A stretch of DNA of 64,000 bases from JACJYC01 sp964558465 (lineage in GTDB: Bacteria > Bacteroidota > Bacteroidia > Chitinophagales > Saprospiraceae): positions 45,025 to 109,024 of the forward strand of contig CAZLEF010000008.1 of NCBI GenBank assembly GCA_964558465.1, in the 5' to 3' direction. Positions 26,826 through 36,548 of this stretch are shown here, piece after piece (within the stretch, counting starts at the first letter, position 1; each line of letters opens with the position of its first letter). A program made the translations under genes and the position numbers. Below the pieces are notes generated by a model. That model made no database searches. It saw only the letters and a program-made list of their open reading frames with translations, and was not told the DNA's origin.

Positions 26826-26860
26826 CAGGTGTCGGACACTTCGGAAGTGTCCGACACCTG
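26826..26860. repeat. Palindrome family B, copy 1
   Basis: A perfect 16-bp stem, CAGGTGTCGGACACTT / AAGTGTCCGACACCTG, with loop CGG. Related hairpins are at 33407-33439 and 42448-42480. Confidence 0.8.
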
Positions 26861-27651
26861 GAGGCCAATGTCGCGGCAGTGCTCAGCAGGTTCATGGAAC
26901 TCCTTTGGAGAGTCCTTCGGACAACCCGAGCCGATCTTTGCAATGGCATATAACCCTGAAGCGAATGGAAACATATCCAGGTCGGTCCGCCCGGAAAGCG
27001 GGCGGATAAAAGTGGCAAACAACTTTTCATCGATCACAGTTCTATCCCAAAGGGATCCCTTCGGGACGACTATACCTGCGACCCGTTCAACCGCCTCCTT
27101 TCCAGGATATTCAGGGCGGTGGGGCCTGCCTGCCATTTAACCAGGGCGAATTTCGTGAAATTCGCCTACCGGACAGACAACAATTACCGTGAATCCAATC
27201 TCGCTCATCACGCAGCCGGCGTTATCAAAACCTTGCAATGCATGGGGCCGTCCGCCCCTGCGAATTGCGTTTCTAAAGTGCAGATTGAAAATTTGCTGTA
27301 TGTATTGATCCCCTGCACGCCGAAGTTGCAAAAAGTGGCGGATACCGCCCCCAGCGCCAACCGCGCCAAGGTCCAAAGGCCCGAAGGACCCGGTTGTCGC
27401 CTGTCCCCCGGCGTCGGAATCCACGAAACGGTCCAGCGGACCGGCATCTACCCTACCGAAGCAGAAGGAAACGAGCGGTCAAAACCGGTTGCCCGCCCGG
27501 GTTTCGGTTATCTTTTTAACCTTTTGCGGCGCTTCCGGCATAAGATACCGGACCTACGGCCCGGAAGCCCTGGCTATTGGACGGTGTTACAAAGATGTCG
27601 GACCGCTGGCCCGGTCGAAAGTTTGTTTCAAATCGACGCATTCAATCGATA

Positions 27652-27785
27652 TACCCGCTTGGTGAATATTGCGGTGCGCTGCACCTCAAAGGCCTTGGCG
27701 CCCCAACCTTAACCCAAACGCCGCTATTTGAAGCTTGCAGCTTCAAATCCCTATATTGAGCGAGATGAAAACAAAGGGACCTTTT
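27652..27785. repeat. Composite repeat: GGTGCGCTGCACCT block joined to family A, copy 2
   Basis: ACCCGCTTGGTGAATATTGC at about 27653 leads into the palindromic GGTGCGCTGCACC, then CCAACCTTAACCCAAACG and the AAGCTTGCAGCTTCAAATCC repeat at 27723. The same order of blocks occurs at 42511-42735. Confidence 0.7.
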
Positions 27786-27918
27786 CGGAGAGGCGGTCGC
27801 TGCAATCTCCATCGGATTTGGACGCAAAGTAATAATGAGCCGTATGGTCAACCTGGCCGAAGGACTCTTGCGGATGATGATGGGTGGGAGGAATATTTTG
27901 TGGGGGCGGGTTGGAGAA

Positions 27919-29733
27919 TTAAAACCTGAAATAGGAAGCGGGGTTTTTATTTCCGTTCCGGAGGGTTTCAAGACGTTTTTGGAACTCTGAAGCCAGGGTA
28001 ATATTATCCATCCGTCCATATATCTCTTTCAAGGCAATGATCGTATTCATCTCATTCGGATCAATGGCTTCTGCTTTTTGAAAATAGGGGAGCGATGTTT
28101 GAAAAATTCTCATTATCTCGTCTTTTAATGTCTGGTGTTTTTTTAAACCTTCAGATGAAAAATCATCAGCAAGTCCATTCAATTCCTGGGTAAGAAAAGC
28201 TGCCTTGTTGTAATGCAGCGCTCCCGCGGCGTACAGACAGTCGAAATTTTTTGGATCGATCGAAAGCCCTTTTGAATAATAAAATTCGGCCTCTGAAAAG
28301 GCTTCTTCCGCTTTCCCGGTGTTTTTTTCAGAAGAATACTTTTGCCAGAAATTATCATATACACTTCCGAGCGTTACATACAGCGACGCATTTTCGGGTT
28401 CCAGCGCAATGGCCTGTTTCAGTTTATCCGGAAGAACCGTCAGGTTGTTCAAAGCCAGGTTAATATTGATATCGGCAAAGAGCAAAGGTGAATCGTCCGG
28501 AAATCGTTGCCGCCCTTCGGTTATGATTGTAAGCGCATCTTCCGGTTTGGATTGATCCTTTTTGGTTTGGGCAAGCGCTTCGTACTCTCCTGGTGTGGTC
28601 AGGTGGGTATACTTCCATACTTTCGGAGGAGTCGCCGGGGTTTTATCTTTCGCCGAATTAAGGATCGGGGGGTTATTGTTATCCCGGCCTGTTGATTGCC
28701 CGGGGTCATTTTTCTTTTTTAGCGCGGCAATGGCCGCTTCGCAAGCCGCTTTGTGTACGCCGTTGGGGAAAACGTCGAGATAATCTTGGTAGGCGTCTAC
28801 TGTATTGCGACTTCGGGCCTTGTCAAAAGCCCGGTCTTCAGCCGCTGTATTTACCCCTGACGTTGAAAGTTTGGCCGGTTGACGCAGGTCGTAAAACAAA
28901 AAAGCGGAGCTGGCTTCATCATCCCCGAAGGCGCCTGCTCTCGGTGTAGGGATAGCGCCCTCCACAAAATTGGCAAAAATTTGTTTGCTGGTCAAAAAGC
29001 CGTCCCGGGCGATACCGGAACGCAGGCCTTCCAGCAGTTTTTTGGCAAAGTTCGACCGGTCGGGCGTCCGGTTTTCCTTGTTATCAGAAGTGAAAAACAC
29101 CCGGGCTTTATAGTTTTCAAAATTGAACAATACCAACTGGTCGTCCGTCATCTCGCCCGGCCGTTTGAAATCGCCGTCCGGCCTGTTTTTCCAATCGGGA
29201 TCGAAATGGACGCTGTAACAGGCGTCAATCGCCACAAGAATATGACGACAATTAATCTGGTTGATGAAGGGACGCCAGATTTCATAAGCGATTCCTTTTT
29301 CCCAGGGACTGGCAGGTTCGGCATCGGCAGGCAGGAAAAACCCATTGTCATATTGGGCCGTGCCATGGCCGCTGAAAAAGAGGAATAATTGTCCGTCCGC
29401 CGGGTGTTTGCCGTCATCATTCCGGGTATATAACCTTTTGAGTTCTTCCAGTTTAGTGATGATTTGCGCCTGGGTTGGGTTGACAAGGACCAGGGTATCG
29501 AACCCGAAACGGCTTTTCAACGCTCCCGCAATATCGCGGGCGTTTTTTACCGGATTTTGGAGATCGGTGAGTTTGGGGCTTTTGTATTTTTCAACGGCGA
29601 AAAAAACAGCCCGGTCTTTGCCTGCGCGCGAACCGGCAACTGCGGGCCGGACTTCCGAACACGGAAAACAGGGTGGTCCCGGAAAAAAGCCAAAAAACAG
29701 CGGTAAGGCAAGCAGGAAAAGGCAGGTTTTCAT
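27919..29733 (-). CDS. Exported caspase-like (C14) peptidase with C-terminal TPRs
   Basis: 604 residues, ATG 29733. A hydrophobic N-terminus (about 1-20) looks like a signal or anchor. The caspase-like domain spans about 40-285. The catalytic pair is visible: His123 in LFLFFSGHG and Cys172 in ILVAIDACYS. A helical linker with KARSRNTVDAYQDYLDVFPNG follows. The C-terminal third (about 375-600) holds TPR-type helices (ALEPENASLYVTLGSVYDNF, DPKNFDCLYAAGALHYNKAAF). Bacterial caspase homologues act in proteolytic signalling and some abortive defence systems; whether this one is periplasmic or defensive is open. Its promoter is unusually clear. Confidence 0.85.
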   Translation of the reverse strand: MKTCLFLLALPLFFGFFPGPPCFPCSEVRPAVAGSRAGKDRAVFFAVEKYKSPKLTDLQNPVKNARDIAGALKSRFGFDTLVLVNPTQAQIITKLEELKRLYTRNDDGKHPADGQLFLFFSGHGTAQYDNGFFLPADAEPASPWEKGIAYEIWRPFINQINCRHILVAIDACYSVHFDPDWKNRPDGDFKRPGEMTDDQLVLFNFENYKARVFFTSDNKENRTPDRSNFAKKLLEGLRSGIARDGFLTSKQIFANFVEGAIPTPRAGAFGDDEASSAFLFYDLRQPAKLSTSGVNTAAEDRAFDKARSRNTVDAYQDYLDVFPNGVHKAACEAAIAALKKKNDPGQSTGRDNNNPPILNSAKDKTPATPPKVWKYTHLTTPGEYEALAQTKKDQSKPEDALTIITEGRQRFPDDSPLLFADININLALNNLTVLPDKLKQAIALEPENASLYVTLGSVYDNFWQKYSSEKNTGKAEEAFSEAEFYYSKGLSIDPKNFDCLYAAGALHYNKAAFLTQELNGLADDFSSEGLKKHQTLKDEIMRIFQTSLPYFQKAEAIDPNEMNTIIALKEIYGRMDNITLASEFQKRLETLRNGNKNPASYFRF

Positions 29734-29763
29734 AACTGATGGATTATAAATGGTTTATAATGC

Positions 29764-29794
29764 CAAATTTAATCCATCGACGCATCTTAGCAAA
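29764..29794 (-). promoter_or_regulatory. Promoter of the caspase-like gene
   Basis: Read on the minus strand: TTTG (29794-29791), 19 nt, then TAAATTTG (29771-29764), an exact TAnnTTTG. The ATG lies 30 nt downstream. Confidence 0.7.
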
Positions 29795-30020
29795 ATTTGA
29801 CCGGGTTTTATTGTGAAATGCCCGCTATTTGCCTGAAGCCGGAGCCCAACCCCAAGCTGGACCCTGGACAACCTGCCGGGTTTTATAAGCTGCTGTTCGC
29901 GAGCGGGACGCTAAAGGCGTCCTCGATGCGGCTACTTTCAAGCCTCCGACTTGCGTATCCAGTTTAAGTCGGCGGACAGAGATAAAAACCTCGCGCCTCT
30001 CCAATCTCTCCGTCACCCAA

Positions 30021-33000
30021 TCACCCCATCCCCTCGTCTCCCCACAACTCCGCCAGCATCTCCGCCTGCTTCAGCACCGTATCCGTCGCCAGTTTCTGCA
30101 TATCGGGCGGGTAGCCGTATTGGCGCAGGGTCCTTTTGACGATGACCCGCAGTTTGGCTTTGACGTTCTCCTTGATCGTCCAGTCGATGGAGGTGTTTTG
30201 CCGGACCCGCTCGGTCAGGATGACGGCCAGTTCGCGGAGTTGGTCCTGTTGCATCAGTTCCCGGGCGCTGTCGTTGTCGGCCACGGCTGTGTAAAAGGCG
30301 TATTCATAATCCGTCAGGCCGAGGATGCTGGCTTCATTGTCCATCTGCACGATCTCTTTGCTCACGCGGATGAGTTCGTCCATCACTTCGGCGGCGGTCA
30401 GGACCTTGTTGTGGTACCTTTTGATGGCGTCTTCCAGCATTTCCAGCAGGGATTTGCTCCTGACCAGGTTCTTTTTTGCCCTGGCTTTGATCTCGTCGTT
30501 GAGGAGTTTTTTGAGCACTTCCAACGCCACATTTTTATGCTCCATGCCTTTCAGTTCCATCAGGAATTCTTCGGAAAGGATGGAGATATCGGGCTTTTTG
30601 ATGCCCGCGGCGTCGAATACGTCGATCACCTGTTCGGAGACCAGCGCCCGGTCGATCACCTGCCGGATGGCGGTCTCTGTTTCTTCGTCGGTTTTGCCGG
30701 AACCGGTGGCGTCAAATTTGGCCAACCGCGCTTTGACGGCCTGGAAAAAGGCCACTTCTTCCTTCACGTCCATGGCCTCATCGTGCGGCACGGCAATGGC
30801 AAATACCTTCGACAGGGCGGTCACTTCGTTGATGTACCGCTTCCGGCCGTCGGGCAAACCCAGGATATGTTCCTCGGCGGCCAGGATCGACGACAGTTTT
30901 TTGGAAGTGTCGGCCTCAAAATAATCTTCGTAGGGAAAACCGTGGAACATCTGCGACACCACTTCCAGTTTTTCCAGCATCAGTTGTACGGCTTCTTCCT
31001 GGAGGGTGGTGGGGTCGCCTTTCCCCCCGGCGTCGGAATAAAACGATAGGGCTTTTTTCAGGTCGGCGGCGATGCCGAGGTAATCGACGATCAGGCCGCC
31101 CGGCTTGTCTTTGTACACGCGGTTCACCCGGGCGATCGCCTGCATGAGGTTATGGCCTTTCATGGGTTTGTCGATGTACAGGGTATGCATGTTCGGCGCG
31201 TCGAACCCGGTGAGCCACATGTCCCGGACGATGACCAGTTTCAGCTCGTTGTCGGGGTCTTTCATCCGTTCGGCCAGGGTTCTGCGCTGCTCCTTGGTGG
31301 TGTGGTGGCGGGCAATGGCGGGGCCGTCGGAAGAAGCGGAGGTCATGACCACCTTGATCGCGCCCCTGGTCAGTTCGCCGGAATGCCATTCGGGTTTGAT
31401 CCGGATGACGGCATCGTAGAGCTCGGCCGCTATCCGGCGGCTCATGGTCACGATCATGGCTTTGCCTTCAAAAACTTCCTGGCGTTGTTCGAAATGCCGG
31501 ATGATGTCTTCCGCAACGGCCCGGAGGCGGTTGGGACTGCCCACCAGGGCCTCCAGTTGGGTCCATTTGGCCTTGGCTTTCTGCGTATCGGTCAGGGTTT
31601 CTTCGTTCAGTTCGTCGTCCAGTTCTTCCACCAGTTTTTTGCCCTCTTCGCTCAGGTTCACTTTGGCCAGGCGGCTTTCGTAGTAGATCCGGACGGTGGC
31701 GCCGTCTTCCACGGCCTGGGCGATGTCGTAGATATCGACATAATGGCCGAAAACGGCGGGGGTATTGACGTCGGTGTTTTCGATGGGCGTGCCGGTGAAG
31801 CCGAGGTAGGTGGCGTTGGGCAGGGCGTCGCGCAGGTATTTGGCGAACCCGTACACCAGTTTTTTGCCGACGACGTTGCCGCGGTCGTCTTTGTCGTCGA
31901 TGATCTTTCCCCGGAAGCCGTATTGGGTGCGGTGGGCTTCATCGGCGATGACGACGATGTTCTCCCGGTCGGACAGCCGTTCGTACACGTTGCCTTCTTC
32001 GGGCTGGAATTTCTGAATGGTGGTAAAGACGATCCCGCCGGAAGCGACCTTCAGCAGGCGTTTCAGTTCCTCCCGGTTTTCGGCCTGCACCGGTTCTTGC
32101 CGGAGCAACTGTCTGGATGCCGCGAATGTATCAAAGAGCTGGTCGTCCAGGTCGTTGCGGTCGGTGATGACCACGACGGTGGGGTTGTCCATCGCCAATA
32201 CGATCTTGCCGGTGTAGAAGACCATCGACAGGGATTTGCCGCTGCCCTGGGTATGCCAGACCACGCCGCCTTTCCGGTCGCCCCGGGGTTGTTTTTTTAC
32301 CCCCGGAAGGCCGTAACTTTCGGGGGATTCCATCGCATGGCTCAGAGGCGTTTCTTCCATGACCACCGCAAAACCCGACGCCCGGAGGGTGGACTCCACG
32401 GCCCGGTTGACGGCGTAATATTGGTGATAAGCCGCCAGTTTCTTGACGGTGGAAATGGTGGTGATCCCGGTTTCGGGGTCTTCTTTTTTTGATTTTTCGA
32501 ACACGATAAAATGCCGGATCAGGTCGAGCAGAGTGGTTTTGTTGAGCATGCCCGCGATGAGGGTTTCCAGTTGGCTGACGAGGTGCGAAGCCTCCGCTTT
32601 TCCGTCGGCGGATTTCCAGGTCATGTACCGGCTGAATGCTGCGGAAATGGAACCGGCTTTGGCTTCCAGGCCGTCGGATATGACCACAAAACCGTTGCAG
32701 GCGAACAGGGCGGGGATGAGCGCCTTGTAGGTGTCGATCTGCCGGAAAGCCGACCTGACGGTTGCATTTTCATCGGCGGGGTTTTTGAGTTCGATGACCA
32801 CCAGCGGAATGCCGTTGACAAACAGGACGATATCCGGGCGTTTGGTATGGCCGTTCCCGACGACGGTGAACTGGTTGGCGACTACAAATTCGTTGTTTTC
32901 CGGATGGTGAAAATCGATGAGCCAGACCCGGTCGCCGCGGTCGTCGCCATCCACCCGTCTGGAGACCGGGACGCCCTCGGTCAGAAAACGGTGAAAGGTT

Positions 33001-33257
33001 TCGTTGCCGGCGATCAGGTCGGGGGAGGCGATGCGCCGGACCTCCCGGATGGCTTCGTCCCGGGCCTCTCCCGGGATGCGGTAATTGATCCTGCGGACGG
33101 CATTTTGCAGCCTGCCGGGCAAGAGGACTTGTTCGAAGGTGTCCCGCTCGGGGTTTTCGCTGTCGGGGGCGATATCGGGGGCGTAGAGCCAGGTGTAGCC
33201 CTGCCGTTGCAGCAAGCCGATGGCGAATGTTTCGATCTGATTTTCGGTAACCTTCAT
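30021..33257 (-). CDS. hsdR: Type I restriction enzyme R subunit (HsdR)
   Basis: ATG 33257 (MKVTENQIETFAIGLLQRQGY) is preferred to an alternative start at 33344; 1078 residues. N-terminal PD-(D/E)XK nuclease: Asp142 in RPDIVLFVNG and Glu156-Leu-Lys158. SF2 helicase/translocase: Walker A HTQGSGKS at 335-342, DEAH at 439-442, a GFTGTPIENTD motif III region, and motif VI near LMQAIARVNRVYKDKPGG. The C-terminal helical domain contacts the methylase. In complex with HsdM and HsdS it translocates unmodified DNA and cuts at a distance. It is transcribed downstream of hsdM-hsdS, with 192 bp of repeats in between. Confidence 0.96.
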   Translation of the reverse strand: MKVTENQIETFAIGLLQRQGYTWLYAPDIAPDSENPERDTFEQVLLPGRLQNAVRRINYRIPGEARDEAIREVRRIASPDLIAGNETFHRFLTEGVPVSRRVDGDDRGDRVWLIDFHHPENNEFVVANQFTVVGNGHTKRPDIVLFVNGIPLVVIELKNPADENATVRSAFRQIDTYKALIPALFACNGFVVISDGLEAKAGSISAAFSRYMTWKSADGKAEASHLVSQLETLIAGMLNKTTLLDLIRHFIVFEKSKKEDPETGITTISTVKKLAAYHQYYAVNRAVESTLRASGFAVVMEETPLSHAMESPESYGLPGVKKQPRGDRKGGVVWHTQGSGKSLSMVFYTGKIVLAMDNPTVVVITDRNDLDDQLFDTFAASRQLLRQEPVQAENREELKRLLKVASGGIVFTTIQKFQPEEGNVYERLSDRENIVVIADEAHRTQYGFRGKIIDDKDDRGNVVGKKLVYGFAKYLRDALPNATYLGFTGTPIENTDVNTPAVFGHYVDIYDIAQAVEDGATVRIYYESRLAKVNLSEEGKKLVEELDDELNEETLTDTQKAKAKWTQLEALVGSPNRLRAVAEDIIRHFEQRQEVFEGKAMIVTMSRRIAAELYDAVIRIKPEWHSGELTRGAIKVVMTSASSDGPAIARHHTTKEQRRTLAERMKDPDNELKLVIVRDMWLTGFDAPNMHTLYIDKPMKGHNLMQAIARVNRVYKDKPGGLIVDYLGIAADLKKALSFYSDAGGKGDPTTLQEEAVQLMLEKLEVVSQMFHGFPYEDYFEADTSKKLSSILAAEEHILGLPDGRKRYINEVTALSKVFAIAVPHDEAMDVKEEVAFFQAVKARLAKFDATGSGKTDEETETAIRQVIDRALVSEQVIDVFDAAGIKKPDISILSEEFLMELKGMEHKNVALEVLKKLLNDEIKARAKKNLVRSKSLLEMLEDAIKRYHNKVLTAAEVMDELIRVSKEIVQMDNEASILGLTDYEYAFYTAVADNDSARELMQQDQLRELAVILTERVRQNTSIDWTIKENVKAKLRVIVKRTLRQYGYPPDMQKLATDTVLKQAEMLAELWGDEGMG

Positions 33258-33274
33258 GGTGTTTTGGTAAAATA

Positions 33275-33370
33275 TTGAAGCCCTCCAGGCTTCTCCGTAA
33301 TTGGGTTGATCGCAACCCTGGGGTTGACACCCCAGGTTATTCATATTGAAGCCCTTCAGGCTTCCGGATG
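33275..33370. repeat. GAAGCC-n-GGCTTC hairpin pair flanking a CCTGGGGT hairpin
   Basis: TATTGAAGCCCTCCAGGCTTC (about 33276) and TATTGAAGCCCTTCAGGCTTC (about 33342) are two copies of a hairpin. Between them AACCCTGGGGTTGACACCCCAGGTT forms another. They separate hsdS from hsdR and could reduce read-through. Confidence 0.65.
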
Positions 33371-33406
33371 CTCATTAAAACAACCTGCAATTTAATGGTT
33401 TATCCC

Positions 33407-33439
33407 AGTTGTCGGACACTTTGGAAGTGTCTGACAACT
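33407..33439. repeat. Palindrome family B, copy 2
   Basis: AGTTGTCGGACACTT, loop TGG, AAGTGTCTGACAACT. The stem of 15 bp has a single G-T mismatch. It lies just after the hsdS stop (33450 side). Confidence 0.75.
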
Positions 33440-33449
33440 CCCTACGTTC

Positions 33450-34616
33450 CTATTCCGAAACCCTGACCTCTCCGTTCATTAGTTTTGGTAACAGGGTGTC
33501 CCGGAGAATAGCGAGTGTCCGAATTTGGTTATTGTTGCTTATAATTTTTTCAATAATCGGCCCCATTGATTTTGTCATTTCATTTAATTCGTCATTTGAC
33601 GGCACTAAAACCATTGCTTCGTCTAAATCTCCTCTTTTGATATGTCCCATAGTAGTCGCATGACTGGTAGCTTTTGCAATAAATTCTGCCAAATGAAAAT
33701 TGCACCATAAATAGTAAAACCATTTTGGGAAATCCGGCGAAGTGACTTTAAAAAGGTGCTGATTCAAAATACAGTCTTCTCCATTCCATAGTTTTACCAT
33801 TAGAGAAGCAGACCAAGCAAAAATGACATCGCCATTTCTCACTATGTAATCAGGTTTTACCTCTGTGCTTGCCCAATCGGAATTTTCTGAAATGCCATTA
33901 CTTAGTTCCTTTATTTTTAAAACGGGTAACTTATTTAGCTCATTTTTTGGCGGAAATTTTTGACAAGCTAATCCATTTAAAAAATCTGCAATTGAACTCA
34001 ACGGTCTAATAGTCCACCCCTCCTCCGCCCCCTCCACAAACCACTGCCTGAAAAGCGTTTCCGCCAAGGCTTCCAGGGTGGCATTCTGGCGGTGGAGCAG
34101 GTCGATCTTGTCGTCTAAACTGCTGAGGATGCGGGCGATGGATTGTTGTTCGGGAAAGGAAGGGTGGTTAAATTTTAATATTTTGAGTAAAGATAAATTT
34201 AAAGTTGGTTGTACAGTATCATTAGTATTACCATACATCTGAAAAATAATATCGTCCGTTTTAAATGCATATTTAATAAATCGGGTATCGAATCCATCTT
34301 TTATCCTTGCAACACTAACTGCTCTAGCAACATTCGCACCCTTCAAGCTTTTTGGAACAATTGCACATTCTCCAATATTTCCAACAATAGTAATCAAGAG
34401 TTCTCCTCCCTTAAGCCTAGTTCGCTTATATTTTTCTTCTATTGATTTATTTATTTTAAGAACATCGTCCATTCTTATAGAGCCATCTTTAATATTATTT
34501 ACCCTAATTATTGGAACTGAGTTTATTTCAGTATGTGACCCTGGCTGAACAACCCCATAGGAAATGCTTTCATCAACGAGCATTTTATAAAATTCTGTTT
34601 CCCTCCACTCACCCAT
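33450..34616 (-). CDS. hsdS: Type I restriction specificity subunit (HsdS)
   Basis: ATG 34616 (MGEWRETEFYKMLVDESISYG); an in-frame TTG one codon upstream is less likely. 388 residues. There are two target recognition domains: TRD1 about 1-165 and TRD2 about 195-345. Each is followed by a conserved helical spacer (PEQQSIARILSSLDDKIDLLHRQ and a degenerate second copy near IEKIISNNNQIRTLAILRDTLLPKL). The TRD segments are markedly AT-rich, while the central spacer (about 34000-34150) matches the GC-rich hsdM. The gene overlaps the hsdM stop by 8 bp. It determines the bipartite DNA target, which cannot be read from sequence alone. Confidence 0.95.
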   Translation of the reverse strand: MGEWRETEFYKMLVDESISYGVVQPGSHTEINSVPIIRVNNIKDGSIRMDDVLKINKSIEEKYKRTRLKGGELLITIVGNIGECAIVPKSLKGANVARAVSVARIKDGFDTRFIKYAFKTDDIIFQMYGNTNDTVQPTLNLSLLKILKFNHPSFPEQQSIARILSSLDDKIDLLHRQNATLEALAETLFRQWFVEGAEEGWTIRPLSSIADFLNGLACQKFPPKNELNKLPVLKIKELSNGISENSDWASTEVKPDYIVRNGDVIFAWSASLMVKLWNGEDCILNQHLFKVTSPDFPKWFYYLWCNFHLAEFIAKATSHATTMGHIKRGDLDEAMVLVPSNDELNEMTKSMGPIIEKIISNNNQIRTLAILRDTLLPKLMNGEVRVSE

Positions 34617-36177
34617 CAATCCTGATTTTTTTCAGATTAGTCAAAATCACCTCATTCAACCGCGCCTCCTCCAGCAACTGCGCCTCCAACTCTGCCTTCA
34701 GGCTGTTGAACCGCTCCGAAAAATCAAAATCCGCCTCATCGTCCGGCAGGCCGACGTAGCGCCCGGGGGTCAGCACATGGTCCAGGTCTCTGATTTTTTC
34801 GATCGGGGCGGAAGCGCAAAAACCCGGCACGTCTTCGTATGCACCACCGGGGTTGCGCCAGTTGTGGTACACGCCCGCTATCTTTTGGATGTCTTCCGCC
34901 GAAAGCTCGCGGGTGCGGCGGTTGATCAGGCGGCCCAGGTTGCGGGCGTCGATGAAGAGGATCTCCCCGCTGCGGTCGCGGAATGCCTTTCGACCGTTGG
35001 CCGAGCCTGCCGAAGTCCGGTTGCGGCTCAAAAACCACAAGGCGGCGGGAATTTGCGTGTTCAGGAACAGCTTGGCCGGCAGGTTGACGATGCAGTCGAT
35101 CAGTCCGGCCTCGATCAAAGCCTTGCGGATATCCCCTTCGCCGGAGGATTTGGACGTCAGGGCGCCTTTGGACAGCACCACGCCGGCCTGCCCGTCGGGC
35201 GCCAGGTGGTAGATGAAATGCTGCATCCAGGCGAAGTTGGCGTTGCCGGTGGGCGGCGTGCCGTATTGCCAGCGCCCGTCAGTGCGCACCAGGTCGCCGC
35301 CCCAGTCGCTCACATTAAAAGGCGGGTTGGCGATGATGAAGTCGGCTTTAAGGTCCTTGTGCGCGTCGTTGAGGAACGAGCCCTCGTTGTTCCACTTCAC
35401 CTGGCTGCTGTCGATGCCCCGGATGGCGAGGTTCATCTTGCAGAGCCGCCAGGTGGTCTGGTTGCTTTCCTGCCCGTAAATGGAAATATCGTTGATTTTG
35501 CCGCGGTGTTCGAGCACAAATTTCTCCGACTGCACAAACATGCCGCCGCTGCCGCAGCAGGGGTCGAAAACCCGGCCCTTGTAGGGTTCGAGCATCTCCA
35601 CCAGCAGTTCCACCACACTCCTGGGGGTGTAAAACTGGCCGCCCTTTTTGCCTTCCGCCAGGGCAAATTCCCCCAGGAAATATTCGAACACATGGCCGAG
35701 GACATCGGCGCTGCGGGCCTTGGCGTCGCCCAGGGCGATATTGGCAATGAGGTCGATCAGTTCGCCCAGGCTGGTGGGGTCGAGGTTCTGGCGGGCGTAC
35801 ACCTTGGGCAGGACCCCCTTGAGGGAAGGGTTTTCTTTTTCGATGGCGTCCATGGCCTCGTCCGCAAATTGGCCGATCTCCGGCAGTTTGGCCTTGGACA
35901 GCAGGAACTGCCAGCGCGCCTCGCGGGGCACGAAGAACACGTTTTCGGCCTTGTACTCGTCTTTGTCCTCGGGGTCGGCCCCGGCAAAGTCGCCTTCGCC
36001 GGCCTGGAGCCGGGCGAACAATTCCTCAAAGGCGTCGGAGATATACTTCAGGAAGATGAGCCCGAGGACGACGTGTTTGTACTCGGCGGCGTCGATATTT
36101 TTCCGGAGTTTGTCGGCCGTCTTCCAGAGCTGGCGTTCGAGCGGTTCTTCGGTTTTTTGCGTACTGGATTTTGCCAT
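34609..36177 (-). CDS. hsdM: Type I restriction-modification methyltransferase subunit (HsdM)
   Basis: 522 residues, ATG 36177. An N-terminal helical domain (LWKTADKLRKNIDAAEYKHVVLGLIFLKYIS) is followed by the adenine-N6 methyltransferase core: QFYTPRSVVELLVEM, motif I DPCCGSGG at 205-212, and catalytic motif IV NPPF at 284-287. The C-terminus is helical and ends near the hsdS overlap. It methylates adenine within the HsdS-defined site and supplies the assembly platform for HsdR. First gene of the M-S-R unit; the 370-bp spacer upstream lacks an obvious consensus promoter. Confidence 0.97.
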   Translation of the reverse strand: MAKSSTQKTEEPLERQLWKTADKLRKNIDAAEYKHVVLGLIFLKYISDAFEELFARLQAGEGDFAGADPEDKDEYKAENVFFVPREARWQFLLSKAKLPEIGQFADEAMDAIEKENPSLKGVLPKVYARQNLDPTSLGELIDLIANIALGDAKARSADVLGHVFEYFLGEFALAEGKKGGQFYTPRSVVELLVEMLEPYKGRVFDPCCGSGGMFVQSEKFVLEHRGKINDISIYGQESNQTTWRLCKMNLAIRGIDSSQVKWNNEGSFLNDAHKDLKADFIIANPPFNVSDWGGDLVRTDGRWQYGTPPTGNANFAWMQHFIYHLAPDGQAGVVLSKGALTSKSSGEGDIRKALIEAGLIDCIVNLPAKLFLNTQIPAALWFLSRNRTSAGSANGRKAFRDRSGEILFIDARNLGRLINRRTRELSAEDIQKIAGVYHNWRNPGGAYEDVPGFCASAPIEKIRDLDHVLTPGRYVGLPDDEADFDFSERFNSLKAELEAQLLEEARLNEVILTNLKKIRIDG

Positions 36178-36450
36178 TTTTTATGAACTCGTTTCAGGTT
36201 TGGGAATCATAGGGTTATGATCGGTATGCTGCTAACCTGTTTATACGGGGCGGGTATAAAAAGGTTATGGGTTAATGTTTATTGGATTGATTTTCAGTAA
36301 ATTACTGAAAACTTTGTTGAAAATTGGGATTGAATTGCCTTCGGTTTTCCGGTGGGAGAGGCGGCGTTTGGATGGGGATTTGGGCAAATATAGGGAAAAT
36401 TGGGGTAGATTGAAAGCTGAAAAGACGACCCGCCTTTTGAATCGGGTTAT
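36178..36450. other. Intergenic region upstream of hsdM
   Basis: AT-rich, no gene seen. A 99-codon plus-strand frame covers it but runs into the terminator hairpin and has no family-like features. It presumably contains the hsdM promoter. Confidence 0.6.
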
Positions 36451-36487
36451 AGAAAAAAAGCAGGGACTGAAAGTACAATCCCTGCTT
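36451..36487 (-). terminator. Rho-independent terminator of the three-gene envelope operon
   Basis: On the minus strand: stem AAGCAGGGA, loop TTGTACTTTCAG, stem TCCCTGCTT, then a run of seven T's in total. The 9-bp stem is perfect. It lies about 60 bp past the stop of the last gene (36549). Confidence 0.85.
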
Positions 36488-36548
36488 CGTCAGTTTTATT
36501 TATGCGAAAGCATTGGATCGCCGTTTTGCCGGCAATCCTCTTGGCTGA

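Larger units (their letters stand above)
26540..27918. other. 1.4-kb region without a convincing gene; mosaic of dispersed repeats
   Basis: Open frames here (up to 197 codons) show no protein-like pattern. The stretch contains a perfect hairpin of the GTGTCGGACACTT family (26826-26860), two copies of the AAGCTTGCAGCTTCAAATCC repeat (26710 and 27723), a hairpin GGCGAATTTCGTGAAATTCGCC-like element near 27145, and a block at 27652-27700 repeated near 42511. I read it as accumulated repeat debris. Confidence 0.65.

Noticed and set aside
27119..27712. 197-codon plus-strand open frame in the repeat region
   Set aside because: Overlaps hairpins and dispersed repeats; translation has no hydrophobic core or family-like pattern.
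31152..32492. 446-codon plus-strand open frame
   Set aside because: Antisense to hsdR; no recognisable motif.
34777..36186. 469-codon plus-strand open frame
   Set aside because: Antisense to hsdM, which has full methyltransferase motifs; the shadow is due to high GC third positions.
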